Source: Pyronema omphalodes
Taxonomy: Eukaryota > Ascomycota > Pezizomycetes > Pezizales > Pyronemataceae
Length of the DNA: 64,000 bases
Direction: 5' to 3'
NCBI GenBank assembly: GCA_024516155.1
Contig: JAJJXM010000004.1
Coordinates: forward strand, 310,001-374,000
This document shows positions 47,811 through 61,085 of the stretch, in pieces (position 1 is the stretch's first letter; each line of letters opens with the position of its first letter). Below the pieces are notes generated by a model, which was given only the letters and a program-made list of their open reading frames with translations, did not search any database and was not told the origin of the DNA. Both the position numbers and the translations under genes were made by a program.

Positions 47811-50261
47811 CTACGCACTTCCAAAAGCCTCAATTCTCCTCTGCAACACAGTCCTAACCTCTCCTACCTGCAACGTCACAATCCCCATAGTATTCATCAT
47901 ATCCCTTGCACTAACATTATCCTCAAACACTGGTTTAACGACATCTCTCAACGCCACCTCACCCTCCTTCGCCTCAACGGGTAGGGTGAGAAGAACCGTA
48001 GCTTCCCTCAATCTGGGCATATCCGTACTAATTCCCCAAAGTTCCTGAACATCCCTCGCAAATTGACATGCACCGGCGAGTGAAAACAATTGCCTAGACA
48101 ACAGGTAATCCCAGATATAATTCTGCACACTGGTGGCGATTGCCCTAGTAATTCTTCGATAAGCAACCGGAGAAATAGCTCTCTGCAAGAAATCCAGGCT
48201 CTGAGAAATAGTCGTTAACGCAGAAACCAATTCCGCGGAAATGTCGGTAATAGCAGGATCAAGAGAAGACCAATTGTTAATCTTCAAATAGGGCCTAAGC
48301 TCATTCTTCACCTGCTGGGTGATGTGCTCGATAATCAGCTCTTCGGTTTTACCACACAGACGCCTGTATGATTCCGCGGTTTCGTCAAACAATGCTCCGT
48401 CGTGAGAATCATCATCGCCGTTCACTAGGGTGCTACTAGTAGCCGCTGCAACTTCCTGAATGTTCATAGAGCCAGCAACGGTTTTATTGGGAGATTTGTT
48501 GGCGCGAGCTTCAAGCTCTTCCCAGAGTTCCAGGAAGAACTGAGGCGGTTAGCATCAGGGAGTAGGATTGGGGATACGGTGGCTTACAATGTCCTCGTTC
48601 CAGTCACGCATGCAGTTCTCTAAGTAAATGGCGGAACCATAGGCCTTGCATAATCGCTCAAGACCTCCAAGACCACTGAGGGATTCGACCTCCTCTTTAC
48701 TTGTTCCCTGAACCGCACGGGCAAGAGAAGATGAAAGCACACGGAAAGCCTCGACACTACCATTAAGCCTGTCATGATACTGATCCAAAATAGCAACCTG
48801 GATATCAATCAAGAATCTGAGCTTCTGACTAAACGAAATCAGAGGCCTGTAGCTCTCGGTAACAGTCTCCAGAAGATCCTTGAGGCGGGTGGCGGATTTC
48901 GTAGGCTTCGACTCTGAAGCTTCAACAATATCGTAATCGATAACCCAGGCATCGGGTGCATCCAGGATGGAGTGGTAACGGGATAAAGCAAACTCCTTCT
49001 CCACATGAAGCCAGCCTGGAAAACCGTTTTCGACGACCAGGACTTCGTGTGTCATACCCTTCCATAGACCATCACAGCCGAATGGTGCGTAATAAAACTC
49101 CTCACGTAGCTCAGCATCGAACTTGACGAGCTCATGGATAAAGTGGCTGAGAAGCTGAGCGTCCCCGGTAATGTTCGGTAGCAATCGTTGGGTCTTCCGG
49201 CGAACGATAGGTAACAGGGCAGTGATGAATTCGTTGATGACGTCACGGGTGTTTATTAGCTCGTTGGGAGAGCTGGCAAGAATGGGCTCAATAACATGTG
49301 TAAGGAACGGCGTATAAGTAGTAATAAGCTCTGTCAAGTGAGCAAGGAACCATTCGGGCTTGTCGGCACGATTTGTCGGCTTGTCTCCCTCGAAATGGTA
49401 GCGGAATCGTAGTGCGAGAGGTTTAACAAGAACTTCAAATGGTAGCAACGCTTGCTCTTTCGGTCTGGTATTGTCTATTAGTAGATGTAAATATTTAGGT
49501 GTAAGCGAATCATACAAGTCCCATGGCTGTAACGCCAACAGCTTCTCGAAGGCGAGCCGGAATTCTTCCTCGACCTTCACGGGGAACACCACCTCCGTCG
49601 TCGGCCAGTTCATCTTAGCAAGCACCTGCTCGACATTACCTGCCAATCGTCCCTTCATTCCGGACCATAGCTCCTCGGTAGCCTTCTCAACATACGAGAC
49701 CAGATGTACCGCCACTCCCTCCGCGCTGTCGTTCCTAGCCTTGACACCGGCGGTGAGTTCCTGTAGCTGGTTGTAAGGAATCAATGCCTCCTCTGGGCGA
49801 CCCTGATCAATTTTCTTATGAGCCTCCTTTGAGAGATCATCGACCTGTTTCAAAAGTTTCACATAACCCTCAGCGACATCCAGCCTATGGAGCTTCTCAA
49901 TGGTAGCGCCAAACTGCTCTGCGGCCTCAGTAGCTGTTTCCGCAGCGGTAGTAGCCTGTAGACGCTTATCGATGATTTCCTGATTAACCTGGAACTCATT
50001 GACTTTTTCATTTAACTTTGCGGAGTGTGCTGTGAGCTCTGTTCGGGTGGTGTTGACTGTGGTTTCAGCACCGGCGAGCTGCTCTCGGAGCTGTGTCTGC
50101 TGCTTCTGGACTGATTCGAGAAGTGAATTAAGCTGTTCCAAATCTGCCAGGGTCTGAAATTTGTCATTTAGGTAATCCTGAACGCGAACATCGGTCGTAG
50201 GACGGGTTGCTGATCGTGGGTTAAGGAAATTTGCAAACATTTTGTGTGAGGGTGAGGTCAA
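47811..50261 (-). CDS. RINT1/TIP20 family protein (Dsl1 ER-tethering complex subunit)
   Basis: Exon 1 is 50261-48588 and exon 2 is 48539-47811, with a 48-bp intron (GTAAGC, branch GCTAAC, CTCAG); the product is 800 aa. A second in-frame Met at residue 8 (MFANFL) could be the true start. Residues about 35-150 form a long coiled coil (LNSLLESVQKQQTQLREQLA). The RINT1/TIP1 helical-bundle domain follows to the end, with typical blocks such as LQPWDLYDSLTPKYLHLL, PLALRFRYHFEG, KPEWFLAHL, HVEKEFALSRY, PDAWVIDYD and WDYLLSRQLFSLAG. The family (yeast Tip20, human RINT1) joins Dsl1/ZW10 and Sec39/NAG to tether COPI vesicles at the ER; human RINT1 also binds RAD50. The expected site is the cytosolic face of the ER. 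Length matches the family. Confidence 0.92.
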
Positions 50262-50520
50262 GATAGCTGTGGGAGCCGCGGCGGGGAAACGTCTGTCTAC
50301 ACCGGTGACGTGGTAACAGCGCTGGGTGATGGATTAGATAAGATATCAGCCTCAACACAATCGTCACCAATTCATACAAGAGGTCATAAGTAACCGCAAA
50401 AACATTGTTCGTGTTCAAACTATGAGTTTTGTACTACAAATATTGTCACTAAGCAAAAGAACAAAAAAAAAAATTCTGAAAATTGAGCTGCGAAAAGCGC
50501 CATAAAAAAGGGCAAAAAGA

Positions 50521-50594
50521 TGATTTCACCCAGGCTCGATCTGGGGACCTTCAGTGTGTTAGACTGATGTGATAACCAACTACACCATGAAACC
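50521..50594 (-). tRNA. tRNA-Val (anticodon AAC)
   Basis: Read on minus, the acceptor stem GGTTTCA pairs with TGAAATC, followed by discriminator A. The D arm is TGTAGTTGGTTA, the anticodon stem-loop is TCAGT-CTAACAC-ACTGA with anticodon AAC, and the T arm is CCCAG-ATCGAGC-CTGGG, where position 54 is A rather than the usual T. There is no intron. A T5 run just downstream on minus (50514-50518) fits a Pol III terminator. It lies about 260 bp upstream of the RINT1/Tip20 start. Confidence 0.93.
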
Positions 50595-53500
50595 ATTGAT
50601 ATAACTTTGCAGCAACCTTTTACAATACAAAATGTATATTTAGTTACTCCATTTCGTTTCATGACTTCTAAGTACGTCAACAGCATCGATCACCATTTTC
50701 TCCTCTACTTCGCCAGATCGTATTACCATCCATTATGGAGAGAATAATTCGGTTCGGTGTCTTACATTTGAACTTTGGTTCATTTCACTGTTTATTTCGA
50801 CAAGTGCTTACGGCGTATTCACTTTGATATGAGGTGGTTTATTGTATCACACATAAATCACCGAGATCGAATGCTACCTTCACACAACCACCAATAGATT
50901 CGTTCTCCTGTGGTACATGAGACCGTTATAGATTCTATGCAATCGTGAAACCATCAATTTCCCGACAAACTCCAGAAGGAAAACTTTAACATCATTCCCG
51001 GGTCAAGGCATTGCGGTGTAGAAAGGTTGACTCCATTTGGAACAGGAGTAGCTCGTAACGGTACGGGTGTGCTTGGGGTCAAGTGGATTGCTGAGTGATC
51101 CGGTGTAGCCAGAATTGCAGTTGGCTGCAACGAAGCCTCAGGGCTGTGGTTTAGGTTTGTTGCAGAAGTATGATAGAGTGGGGGCATTCAGGATTAGGCG
51201 TGTGGGAGAGTTGGCCGGGGGCGGGTTGTGATTTTGCGGAGGAATAGTGGTATGTTCGATGGTATTAGCTGTCTATTGGGAATTAGTTAGTTTCTGGTCG
51301 TATTGATGGGCCGAAGAACATGTAGTGTATATACCTGCTTGGGCCGGTTAGGTCTATGTAGATAAACTTTGATTGGTATGGTGTTGTTCTCGTCTTGGTG
51401 GCTGTCTGCGGTAATAGTAGCTGTTTTCAGGGCGCCGGATTAGGGCGTTTCTCAAACGAAGGCCCAATAACGAACTTTCAAACAGGATACAATAGCAATA
51501 AGACTTTTGCATGACCTGTTAACGATACCGCCGCACATGGACGTCAGCCTGGTTAGCACTGATCAGCATCATGAGCACAGTTATTTAGAGAGAATTGAAT
51601 ACAAAAAAAAAGAAAAAGAAAAAAACAGAAAAGAAATGAAACAAGATAATTCACCTTTTCTGCATTGGTTGATGTCGTTCCAAATTACCGCTCAATACAA
51701 TGGAGATTCCATCCCCATGATGCTTTGCAGAAACGTGTAGCTGGATGGGGAATCGTAGTCGGTTTATGTATTAGTTGATAATTTAGTAGAATCCTATGTA
51801 GGATATTCAAGCCTCGTGGAGTGCCTTCGTCTCCGTTGGGGGCGTCGGAAACATCAACATAGCCTGCGTTTGGTGATTCTGCTGTATCTGGTTGTGAGTC
51901 TATAATGTTATCATCATTATTTTGGGAGTTATACTAATGATCAAGCTTGCCCCAGTACACTTCTCTAGTTATCTTCAGTAGACCTGAGGGATTCAGTGGT
52001 TTTATATTTATGCATTCGTCAAATCATGGTTGATTATGATATCTTTCAAAAACAGCGGTGAGGATTGAACGAAAGGCTGAGATGGAGTAGAAAAAGATGT
52101 GGTTGATGAGCGGAATGTAGGCGAAGGCAAAGAAGAGGAAATGAGATGTAATTGAGTATGAAATGTGGTAACGTAGAGGTGGAAAAGGTATTAGACATGA
52201 GGGGATCCTGGTGGGATGCATGTAACCCACAGGTCAATGGCAGCCTAGTGGCTTACGTATACCCTCTTAATCTAGTGGACGGCATAACAATCAGAAATTT
52301 AAACACAAAATTTCCATAATATTTCAGAAACAGAATTCCGTATACAGCTCAAGATCCACAATGTATCAGTAATAAAAACTACGCAATTTATGCTTCACAA
52401 CAACAGGTTACTTGCATTTTGATTGAACGACTTTACTACCTCTGAAGTCAGGTGATTGGTCGAGTGTCCACCGATGTGCTACTGTTTCGGCAAAACATGA
52501 GTTCTTCCTGCGGCAACGTGTGGCAGGACGTGGCGCATAAAATTGATTGAAAATTACCCCACTTCGAGTATGGTGCCGATGGACTTTGACCGACACCAAT
52601 CACAACCGTGCACAATTATCTAATATATATGAAATTGTAAGTCCATACGGCTCGCGTGTGGAGAATCTGCTACTAGAAGCTCGGTATAATCCTTTGTTTT
52701 TCTGTTACCCACGACACTGAACTCAATATAAGACCCTAGCGCGCCTGCTACTCAATTCACGCCAATGCGTACTGTTTCTTTGCCTGTGAATCTACTTACT
52801 CAACTCGATTCTCTTGTGGAATCTCTATACAAGAAACGTTCGCAAATGGGATCAGTAAGCGTAGAGGGAGAACCGAGTGACATCGGTATGATGCGTTTTC
52901 ATCAGGTTTCACTCGTCGATGCGCCACAGACGGCTTGTCACCAACCCCAGGATCCACGTCGTCTAAGGCTTTGATCTCAGAAAAAAGGTATTAAACAGCG
53001 TTAACAAACAATTCCAAGTCTGCAAAACAAAATTGACAAGGACTATAAAAAATTCAGACACACATTTGCACGCAGACAAACACAATCATAGACCATCGCC
53101 CGGATACCAGAGCGTTAAACCTTGAAGTCAAATTGTCGACGCTCGTTCATCATAAGAAGTACGAATACTTACAGAGTTATCGCAATAATCGTGTTATACC
53201 CCGTCCACTGTTAAATTATCGGGACTGGCTAGCCGGAAGGGTACTATGATGATTCTACGGCACATTTAGTCTGTAAAGAGATAGCGGTTGATTTACCCTC
53301 ATCCGGTACAGACCATTCATCCTTCTTCGGAAGCATAGGCATTGGGATTTCGAGGCAGAATCTTCACCATTACGCTAAACAGTCACTGCACCCTTTTCCA
53401 AGCACAGTGTAACATTCCCTTTACTAGACTTCGTAATTTCATACCCCACCTGGTACAAGCCCTTTGGCAGATCAAACCCTTCATTCATATCTGGCAGATG

Positions 53501-54252
53501 ACCTTTAGTAAATCACAAGTCAACCTATTCACCGTATAACGAACCAGTACGTCACATCTCTCTCATAATTGAACGGTTGCCGAATTTGAAGTCTGCACAC
53601 TTGACCTCTGCGAAGATTCAAGAGATTCTGCCTAGTTAGTTCCGTTGTACTTCAATGCTGCTTTCCGCGGTTAAAATCCTGGACGATATCGTGTGAGGGT
53701 AACACCTGGGGCACAGCCCTAACATCCATTGGTTAAGCCCCACACTGAATGTGTGGTTAGATTACGGAGGTTCTATTGAAAAGGATAAAACTTGTATTGA
53801 ATGGGAATGCTGGGTCGTTTTGAAAGTAATTGTTGCTGTATGTCAGGATGGTTGTGAAGATGGAGTGGAGGTGTAGGATCCTGTTGTAGGGGGAGAAGGG
53901 AGAGGGTCGAGTATGCCCAAGATGAGTATGGTGCTTTAACAAACATACGTTACCCACCACCTGCGTGCCGAGTGCATTCAGGAACAACCCATTAACTCCA
54001 TCCTCCACAACTTCATCTACAGCGACTCATTCTCTCCAACGTCAGTCCAACCCCCACCCCAGGAGTCTAAAGAGAAGCTGTTCACAAGACAGGCAATCAG
54101 TCACCAAAAAGTACCTTAACGCTTCAGCAAAAAATGCTTCTAGGCTCATTCCACCGTGCCTTCAGCTTATTTCAGCACAACTCGCCGGTACCACAGAGTG
54201 TTTCGCAAACCGTCGCTCACCACATTTCCAACGCACGGGATGACAATTCTAG
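50595..54252. other. Intergenic region, no supported complete gene
   Basis: Several short frames exist. 52765-52974 (plus) begins MRTVSLPVNLLTQLDSLVES and meets a GTATGA donor-like site, with a TATAA-like box upstream, but I could not extend it. 50954-51187 and 52408-52599 (minus) have no family features. 53940-54250 should contain the 5' exon(s) of the roadblock-like gene, but I could not fix the splice pattern. Confidence 0.4.
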
Positions 54253-54639
54253 AGCCTCGATTACAGAAAACACTTCCCCACCGTTGTGGAGCCACCTCTC
54301 GTCGCCCACATCAGCGACAGCAAGGGAAATGAAATAGTTACAACCGCGGGGAACCAGCAACAGTCCGCCTCGCTTCAGAAGCTGAGCTGTGCCTTTCTTG
54401 AAGCACATGAACTAGCTTTGAAGATGGGATTGGGAGCCCCTCTCAGAGTCACATTGGAGACGAAGAAAGGATTGACAGTGATGCACACGGCGCATACAGA
54501 AAGTCAAGGATCTTCCGAGGCGGTAGTGGGAACGGTAGTGGCACCAGAGGGCAAGATGGCAGATGCGCGGGTAGCAAGCCGCAAGGTCGAAGCGTGTGCG
54601 GCGAAGGTGGCCAAGGTTCTGGTTGACGAGAGATTTTGA
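54253..54639 (+). CDS. Roadblock/LC7-like protein, C-terminal exon (5' part unresolved)
   Basis: An open exon of 129 codons (128 aa plus stop) starts after a TTCTAG acceptor (54250-54252) with SLDYRKHFPTVVEPPLVAHI and ends VAKVLVDERF. The order strand (LVAHISDSKGNEIVTT), helix (SASLQKLSCAFLEAHELALK), strand (LRVTLETKKGLTVMHTA), strand (VVGTVVAPEG), helix (ADARVASRKVEACAAKVAKV) is that of a roadblock/longin-like small domain, as in LAMTOR-type proteins of the vacuolar Ragulator/EGO complex or dynein light chain LC7. The assignment is by fold pattern, not by a diagnostic motif. The start codon lies upstream: ATG 54134 with a GTACCA donor at about 54188 is one possibility (MLLGSFHRAFSLFQ), but it is unproven. 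Confidence 0.45.
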   Translation, partial: SLDYRKHFPTVVEPPLVAHISDSKGNEIVTTAGNQQQSASLQKLSCAFLEAHELALKMGLGAPLRVTLETKKGLTVMHTAHTESQGSSEAVVGTVVAPEGKMADARVASRKVEACAAKVAKVLVDERF

Positions 54640-54890
54640 GGTATTTTTCTTGTATATTCCTGCTGCACTGTATATGTCCTAACTAACTGACTGAAGCGAA
54701 TAAGTGTTCAGTTCTATTGCCTTTTTCCAAATCGATGACCGAAGTTCCTACACTGAAGAAAATAAAATCCGAGTGCTTCATCATGACTCACACCAATAAA
54801 CGTTTATGTACGCATGTGCTACAATAATTTTAAAACCGCTTTCAATATGTTAAGAGTTATATTGTGTACAAAAGCTTTTAGTCATAATAA

Positions 54891-54971
54891 GGCGTTGTGT
54901 CCGAGTGGTTAAGGAGAGAGATTAGAAATCTCTTACGTTCGCGTGCGCAGGTTCGAGTCCTGTCGACGTCG
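54891..54971 (+). tRNA. tRNA-Ser (anticodon AGA)
   Basis: The acceptor stem GGCGTTG pairs with CGACGTC (G-U allowed), followed by discriminator G. The D arm is GTCCGAGTGGTTAAGGAG, the anticodon arm GAGAT-TAGAAAT-CTC contains AGA, a long variable arm follows (class II), and the T arm is GCAGG-TTCGAGT-CCTGT. There is no intron. T5 at about 54978-54982 fits a Pol III terminator. Confidence 0.93.
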
Positions 54972-57900
54972 TCATTCTTTTTGTTCTGCAAAGCTGTTAC
55001 GCCGGTATTCAGATCTCACCCTGTCGCAATTCGATTAAAACCTGATTTACTACCCACATAAAGAAGTATTTTCGCGATGTAGTCACTAATTCTCATTAAT
55101 TCTTCTGCGAGTGAGATCGCTGTGATGGAGAATTACCCTCTGCTATTTTGCTCTACATTGACTTTTCAGGCTTCCGTTAGCGTATCGTTAGATAAATTCA
55201 TAAATTATTATCTGCTATATGGCAAGTTAACCACCCGTTCTAGTGTCTTGAGCATCAATATTCCCCGTGGAGAGACGGAAAAACAACAATATTCATCCAA
55301 AGACTACGGATGGGAATGGGAGTTGAGGTGTCACAGTTTACTGGGCCTACAGGATGGCGAATTTTGCTACTCGCACAAATGAAAAGTTCTTGAATGTTTG
55401 GTGAGGTAACATTTGGGTTCAGTTTGAATCCTCGTGCTTCATCTACCAGGTGCATATACCAACTTTATTTTCAAGTCTGGATTCTACAGATAATTCTAGA
55501 TCCTAAAACTGTATGCCACAGTTCTGATGGGCTATGGACTGTGTAAGTTCATAAATACCTACACTGTTCAAGTGTGGTTCAGACGTTTTGGTCTATGTAG
55601 ATAGATACGTAATTGTGGAACCTCGCTTATCTTCCCCTGGTTGAAATCTCACTTATCTAGGAACCAGAGTTATCTCGACTCATCTGTTCTTGCCATAGCA
55701 ATACAAGCAAACATATAGGTTACCCAAAGCACATACATAGAATATAGCAACTTGACCCGAGGACTAAGAACATCGAAGATGACGCGTATGATCCAAGTAA
55801 AAGCACTCACCCCTTCTGGAATTGCTCAATCCTCCGTCAATGGCCACGTACAGTAGGTTTAAGGTTAAGGTTACTTGTCTTAAGCTTATTAAAGCCTAGA
55901 AGGTTCTGATCCGAAGGTTGGGTGTACACTGTGTCATGTTGCATAAAATTATGCTGGTAATTACTTGCTCGACTGGATTCTAGTTATTCTTTCGTGGTAA
56001 GGTGTCCACCTGGTACGGTTCCAGACTTATGTGCGCAGTTGCATAAAAGGTGGTAAGATTGGTTTAAACTCTTAGATTGTTTCCTCTTGCATATGGCATA
56101 GTTATGTCACGCTTTTATGCACCAAAATACAACTGAGTAAGAAACAGCCGCGGATTAATACTGCAAGGGTTGATTTAATTTTTGATTTCTAGCATTATAC
56201 AAAATATCACATGCGTATCGACACAGATCCAATCCAGGCATACTCTACCATGTACACATTACAAACGTCCGAATAACGAGTACAATTGACCGTTCCTTGC
56301 AGGTACAGATATTGTGTACCCATCTACTACAGATATTTTCCGGTAAACCATGACCTCAAATGGGCTCTTACATATGACGTTATACAATAAATAGGACGAA
56401 TGATGACCGTAGGATAACACAACGGTTAGGTTAATGTCAGCAATCAGAGATGAATGCGGAGACTAGTTATGCAGTAATACGGCAATCCCGTATCATGCAA
56501 CTATCCGTGAAGAAAAAACGGTTAAAGGTTTAAGACAAATTATGCGTAATGTAAGTTCCCGGGCCTAGTGTGAAAGGTTAGTATCACGAGTGCGTAACAA
56601 GAGGAATGGTCTATCCGCAATTGCTAAATGAAGTTCTGGGGTAATCGCTGATAATTGATTACTGACCATTGAATTTGCATTTAGTAACGGTATCTGTGGC
56701 TACATATAACAACCGGATAAACAGACTTATTCCGTCACCAACAATATTACTAAACTAGTGGCGAAAAACTTAAAGAAGTGGTTGCTCGAGTCATGGAAAA
56801 GCCCCCGTACTCAATTATCACTCAGTCTAAGTTTTATCTCAGAAACTTTCATTGCTCTTATCAGTTAGTATAACACATTTTTCTCTAGTTTTCCGAGAAA
56901 AAAAAAGTTAGATAACATATGATGTGATACTTACCGGCTCTTCCTAGTCCGGTAAATACGCATGTAGTGGTCAGTGAGCGCACGTGCTAGGTACGTACTT
57001 ATGTACCACAAGTATAGCTGAAAACTGCATACAGCCGTAGAGCACAAGAGCACAAGGCCTACAATTCACAAACTTAGAATCAGTAACCCCAGCCTTATGT
57101 TGTCGTTGTCAATTGTAATCATTCATCCCAGTTAAAGCTGAAGCCTGCGAGTCCTCGGAAAATGTGCGCAAGCTATAACTCTCGGGAAGTACGGGAGACC
57201 GCAAGTGTGCGCAGGGAGTGCCCGTACGGAATGATAAGCCCTAGCTTAGTTACTTAGGTAAGCCGTACTCGTATCCTGTTCGTATTGAAACGGATTCTAG
57301 TTCCCGTGCAACATCGTTCAGGTAACTGGGGTTCATGGTCTAAGATATATACCTAAAACCCCACTAAATGGGTGTTATATAATGGTTTTATTATATATAT
57401 AATATGTATGTATATTGATATATCACGGATAGTATTGCCTCAATCACGTTTTGTCAGGTTTCTGTGTTGATTTGTGAGTACGGTGAAGAAGCCCTGTAGT
57501 TACTCAGGTCAGAGTAAGTGCTTAAGCAACATACCATCAACCACCTTACTCAACGAACGAGCTGAAGAACGCAAAAAAATCCAAACTCGGAATTGAATAC
57601 TAATCTTCCGCGCTTCTACAGTAGCTACCAGCGTACTATAGCGCACAACAACCCTCCCAATATCGTCATTAAGTTCAAACATCATCCCATCCCTTCCCCT
57701 TTCCCTTAACCATGTCGATCAATCACAGCAGCCCGGATCTGCACGTTGACGTTACGTTTCATAACTCCACCCCACCATACCGCACCATACCATACATCCC
57801 CACGCTATTAAAAAATCCCGGCGACTATGTATACATAGTGCCAATCTATCTCTCAGTCCATAATTTATCCATCCATCCTCGCAAGTTATGCACCCCACAT

Positions 57901-59800
57901 GTTTCATATTGATGCAAGCCTAGGATAAATAAAGAAGGTATCTTCAGCCCTACATATGCTTGTCAACATAAGTTGCTCCATATATACAGTTTCGTAATCT
58001 CCGACGATGATGAATGTGAACGCTTTTATACGCAGGTAACAGGAATTGTGCGCTTATCGTCATCGGAATTCAAAAACATAAAACAAAATAAAAAAAATAA
58101 AAAACCATTAAAATTAAAACAAAAAATTCAATTGAGTTATTTGAAGGAATTCTCCCGCCGCTCTCTTTTTTTTTGAGTTATTCAGGGGATACCAGGAACC
58201 AACATTGTGATAAAAATTCCACCACGCGGGAAAAAATGAAAAGCCCTAACCCCTTCCCCTCTTCAAGAACCCCCGTTTCTTCCGTTCCGTTGCGGATTAA
58301 CCCCTACTTCCATATTTTCAATCGCCTATAATCGCCGTCATACCGAAGTATTATTATCGCCGATAGCGATATCATAAGCGACTACTTTCTGGTAGCGGGT
58401 ACTATAGTAACAAGTTGAAATATTTACTTCTTCATCGCTGGGCAGAGAATAAGGCAGACTACTTCACGGGGTTGTAATTGGGATAGATCATAAGAGTATC
58501 GAATAAAATCTAAGATAAACCATAACGAGTGTAATGGAAACTCTACTCTACTTTACTACTAGGTGGCTTTTCTACTTCGCTTGACTTGAGCGGAATACAC
58601 ATATAAATCAAAAAAAAAAATAAAAGATGGAATATAATACCCATCTTTTATGGCGAAGAAACATTAACCCCGCTATGTCGCTACGTATCACGGGCCTTAA
58701 GATTTTGACGTGCTGTACTCGGGTATATAGGCATATAGATACTGAATACATCAGGCGCTGACAGCTGATATATCATACCATGATGCTATATATCATTCTC
58801 CAGTGGCGGTAGAGGGTTGGGGGGGGGGGGGGGGTCTATGCATTTACAGGGACGTTGATTGTCAACCGTCGATAAAAATCATCGAACGATCAAACCATCA
58901 AATCAATCGAAAGATTTCCAAGATATATTGCATTATAGAATAGGATCGAGAACCACATTTAAGGTCTTTTTTCGGTTCTAAAGAGATTAATAAATACATG
59001 AATTAAGTAATCAATAAAGAAGCGCGCGCAGCGCGACTTTATGTGTATAAAGTGGTCTATTGTTATTAAGATTTTGGATTGTTCTCGATTTTTCCCCATA
59101 TTCTCTCGCAGCTGGAGGTTTTTTGTGCCATAAAAAATGTGATGCGATGCGTTGTAATTCACTCACCGTAATATAATAGTTGAAAGTTGTGTATTATGAG
59201 TATACAAGCATATGATAATTTCTTTACTCTACGGAAGTTATTTGATATCAATATTTACAACCTCAACTTCGGAGGAAAATCCAAAACTATATAACGCCGG
59301 GTTGCAGAGTTGCGGGGTTGAATCATTCGTTCATTCATTTTTTTTAAAAAAAAATCGTTGCGACAAATTTTTGATATCGTTTTAATATACTGCAGTTCCA
59401 GACCAGAAGAAAACAAAAAAAATTAAAACAAAACAAAACACAGTATCCATAAAAAATTATTCCATATATTATACACATGGAGTCGGTGTCTTTTTTCTTT
59501 ATCCTTTTTTTTCTGGCGCTGTGTGGTACAAGGTACGACATATAATAAAGAATTTTCCCTTCCCCTCTCACGGTCCCACCAACACCCCGCACCACTCAAA
59601 CTTTAAACCAACTCATCTATTAATTGTATACCAAGTCCATTATCATCCGATAGATACCTAAATACCGGGGTAACCAGAGATAAAACATCAGCACAGAAAG
59701 CGATAATAGTCACTTTGTATGGAGTTGCATGTCGCACGTCGTCGTACGTTGCGCGGTATGAGACTATGAGTTCTGTAGGCTAGTGATATGTATGTCGATT
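54972..59800. other. Long AT-rich region without recognised genes
   Basis: Open frames here are under 90 codons, overlap on both strands and carry no motif I know (for example 55122-55382 plus and 57712-57912 plus). There is a G16 run at 58819-58834. The sequence between 55.4 and 57.5 kb is unusually plain: no long simple repeats and no ORFs. A decayed or noncoding transcribed region is possible but unsupported. Confidence 0.5.
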
Positions 59801-59849
59801 ATGTAGAAACAACCGGGTAACACTGGGTACGTACTGGATCTTGGGATTA

Positions 59850-60240
59850 CTTGGGATGTGATGCGGCGTTAAGTGACTTGGTATTGCCTGGTATGGTGTA
59901 TCTATCATATTGGGATTACTTGGGATGACTTGGTATTCCTTAGTATCAAGTGACTTGGTATTGCTTGGGATTACTTAGCATTGCTTGGTATGATGCGCCA
60001 TATTACTTGGTATTACTTGGTATGATGATAAGGATGATAAGGATGATGTTTTAGGGTTTTAGTCTAAGATAATTCATGTATCGATGAAGTAGGGATTATG
60101 TTTAGTGATGGTAACTTTAACGTCTTGGATTGCATTGTTAGTTTGTAGATTAATATTACTTGCCACCATGGACTCATACATAGGCTAATTGAAGCTTGGT
60201 ATTACTTGGTATTACTTGGTATTACTTGGTACCGAAACAA
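59850..60240. repeat. Interspersed 10-bp minisatellite (ACTTGGTATT)n
   Basis: ACTTGGTATT and variants (ACTTGGGATT, GCTTGGTATT) recur many times between 59850 and 60235, ending in a near-perfect run at 60197-60230, with further copies near 60460. Variation between units indicates an older array than the 9-bp minisatellite at 323. Confidence 0.8.
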
Positions 60241-60859
60241 TTTTATGCAAAGCTTCTTTTTTCTTTTCCGTGGAACAAAGTACCGAAGCGGCGAAGCCGC
60301 GAAGCAGTGAAGCAGTGAAGCCAATAGCGTAGCAGAAAGACGATGATGACGACGACGGCTTGCTGATGTCTTTGATTTGCCACAAGTTATCATTGGCATG
60401 ATATGGTACCATGAACCCACCCGGGACTCTGCATACGTTGATTAAACCGAAGCTTGGTATTTCTTGGGGTGCCGAGAAGAGTTTTGCCAAAGGTTTTGTT
60501 TTCAACTGAAAAAAATAGGGTGCATATAGAAACCGAAGCCGAAGTTGAATCCGAATCCGAAGCTGAGTTGGAAGATGATGACGACTCCTGCAAGCTTTGA
60601 GTTCTGTGCTGTTGGCTGTTGGTTGTTCGTTGTTGGTTGTTGGCCGTTAGTTTTAACCGGACTGGACAGTTGTCTTTGACGCCAAAACGTTTCCCGTACT
60701 TAGTCCCTTCTAATCGATAATGGATGATAGATGATCGGTGATGGTTGATCGATGATCTGTTCTATCGTATGGATAAACGGAATGTGATATAATATTTAGT
60801 ACTCACTACAGCATAAGTAATCAACATATGATGCAGTCATCCACGTTATTAACAAACAA

Positions 60860-61085
60860 CGACAAAACATTAAACAAACAAACATAACAAACAAACAAAA
60901 GATACATAAACAAAACAAACAAAAGATAAATAAACAAAAACAAACAGAACAGTAAATAACCAAAACAAAACCAGCAAACAAATAAATAAAACAACAAAAC
61001 AACAAAACAACAAAACAACAAAACAACAAAAAAACAAAAAAACAAAAAAACAAAAAAACAAAACAAAAAAACAAAAGCAAAAGCA
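60860..61085. repeat. A-rich (AACAA)n microsatellite region
   Basis: The run consists of AACAAACA, AAAACAAC and AAAACA units on plus. Minus-strand ORFs across it read as Phe/Cys/Leu/Val-only strings and are artefacts. Confidence 0.85.

Noticed and set aside
52765..52974. Plus-strand ORF with a possible donor site
   Set aside because: Suggestive start context, but I could not find a following exon or a family match.
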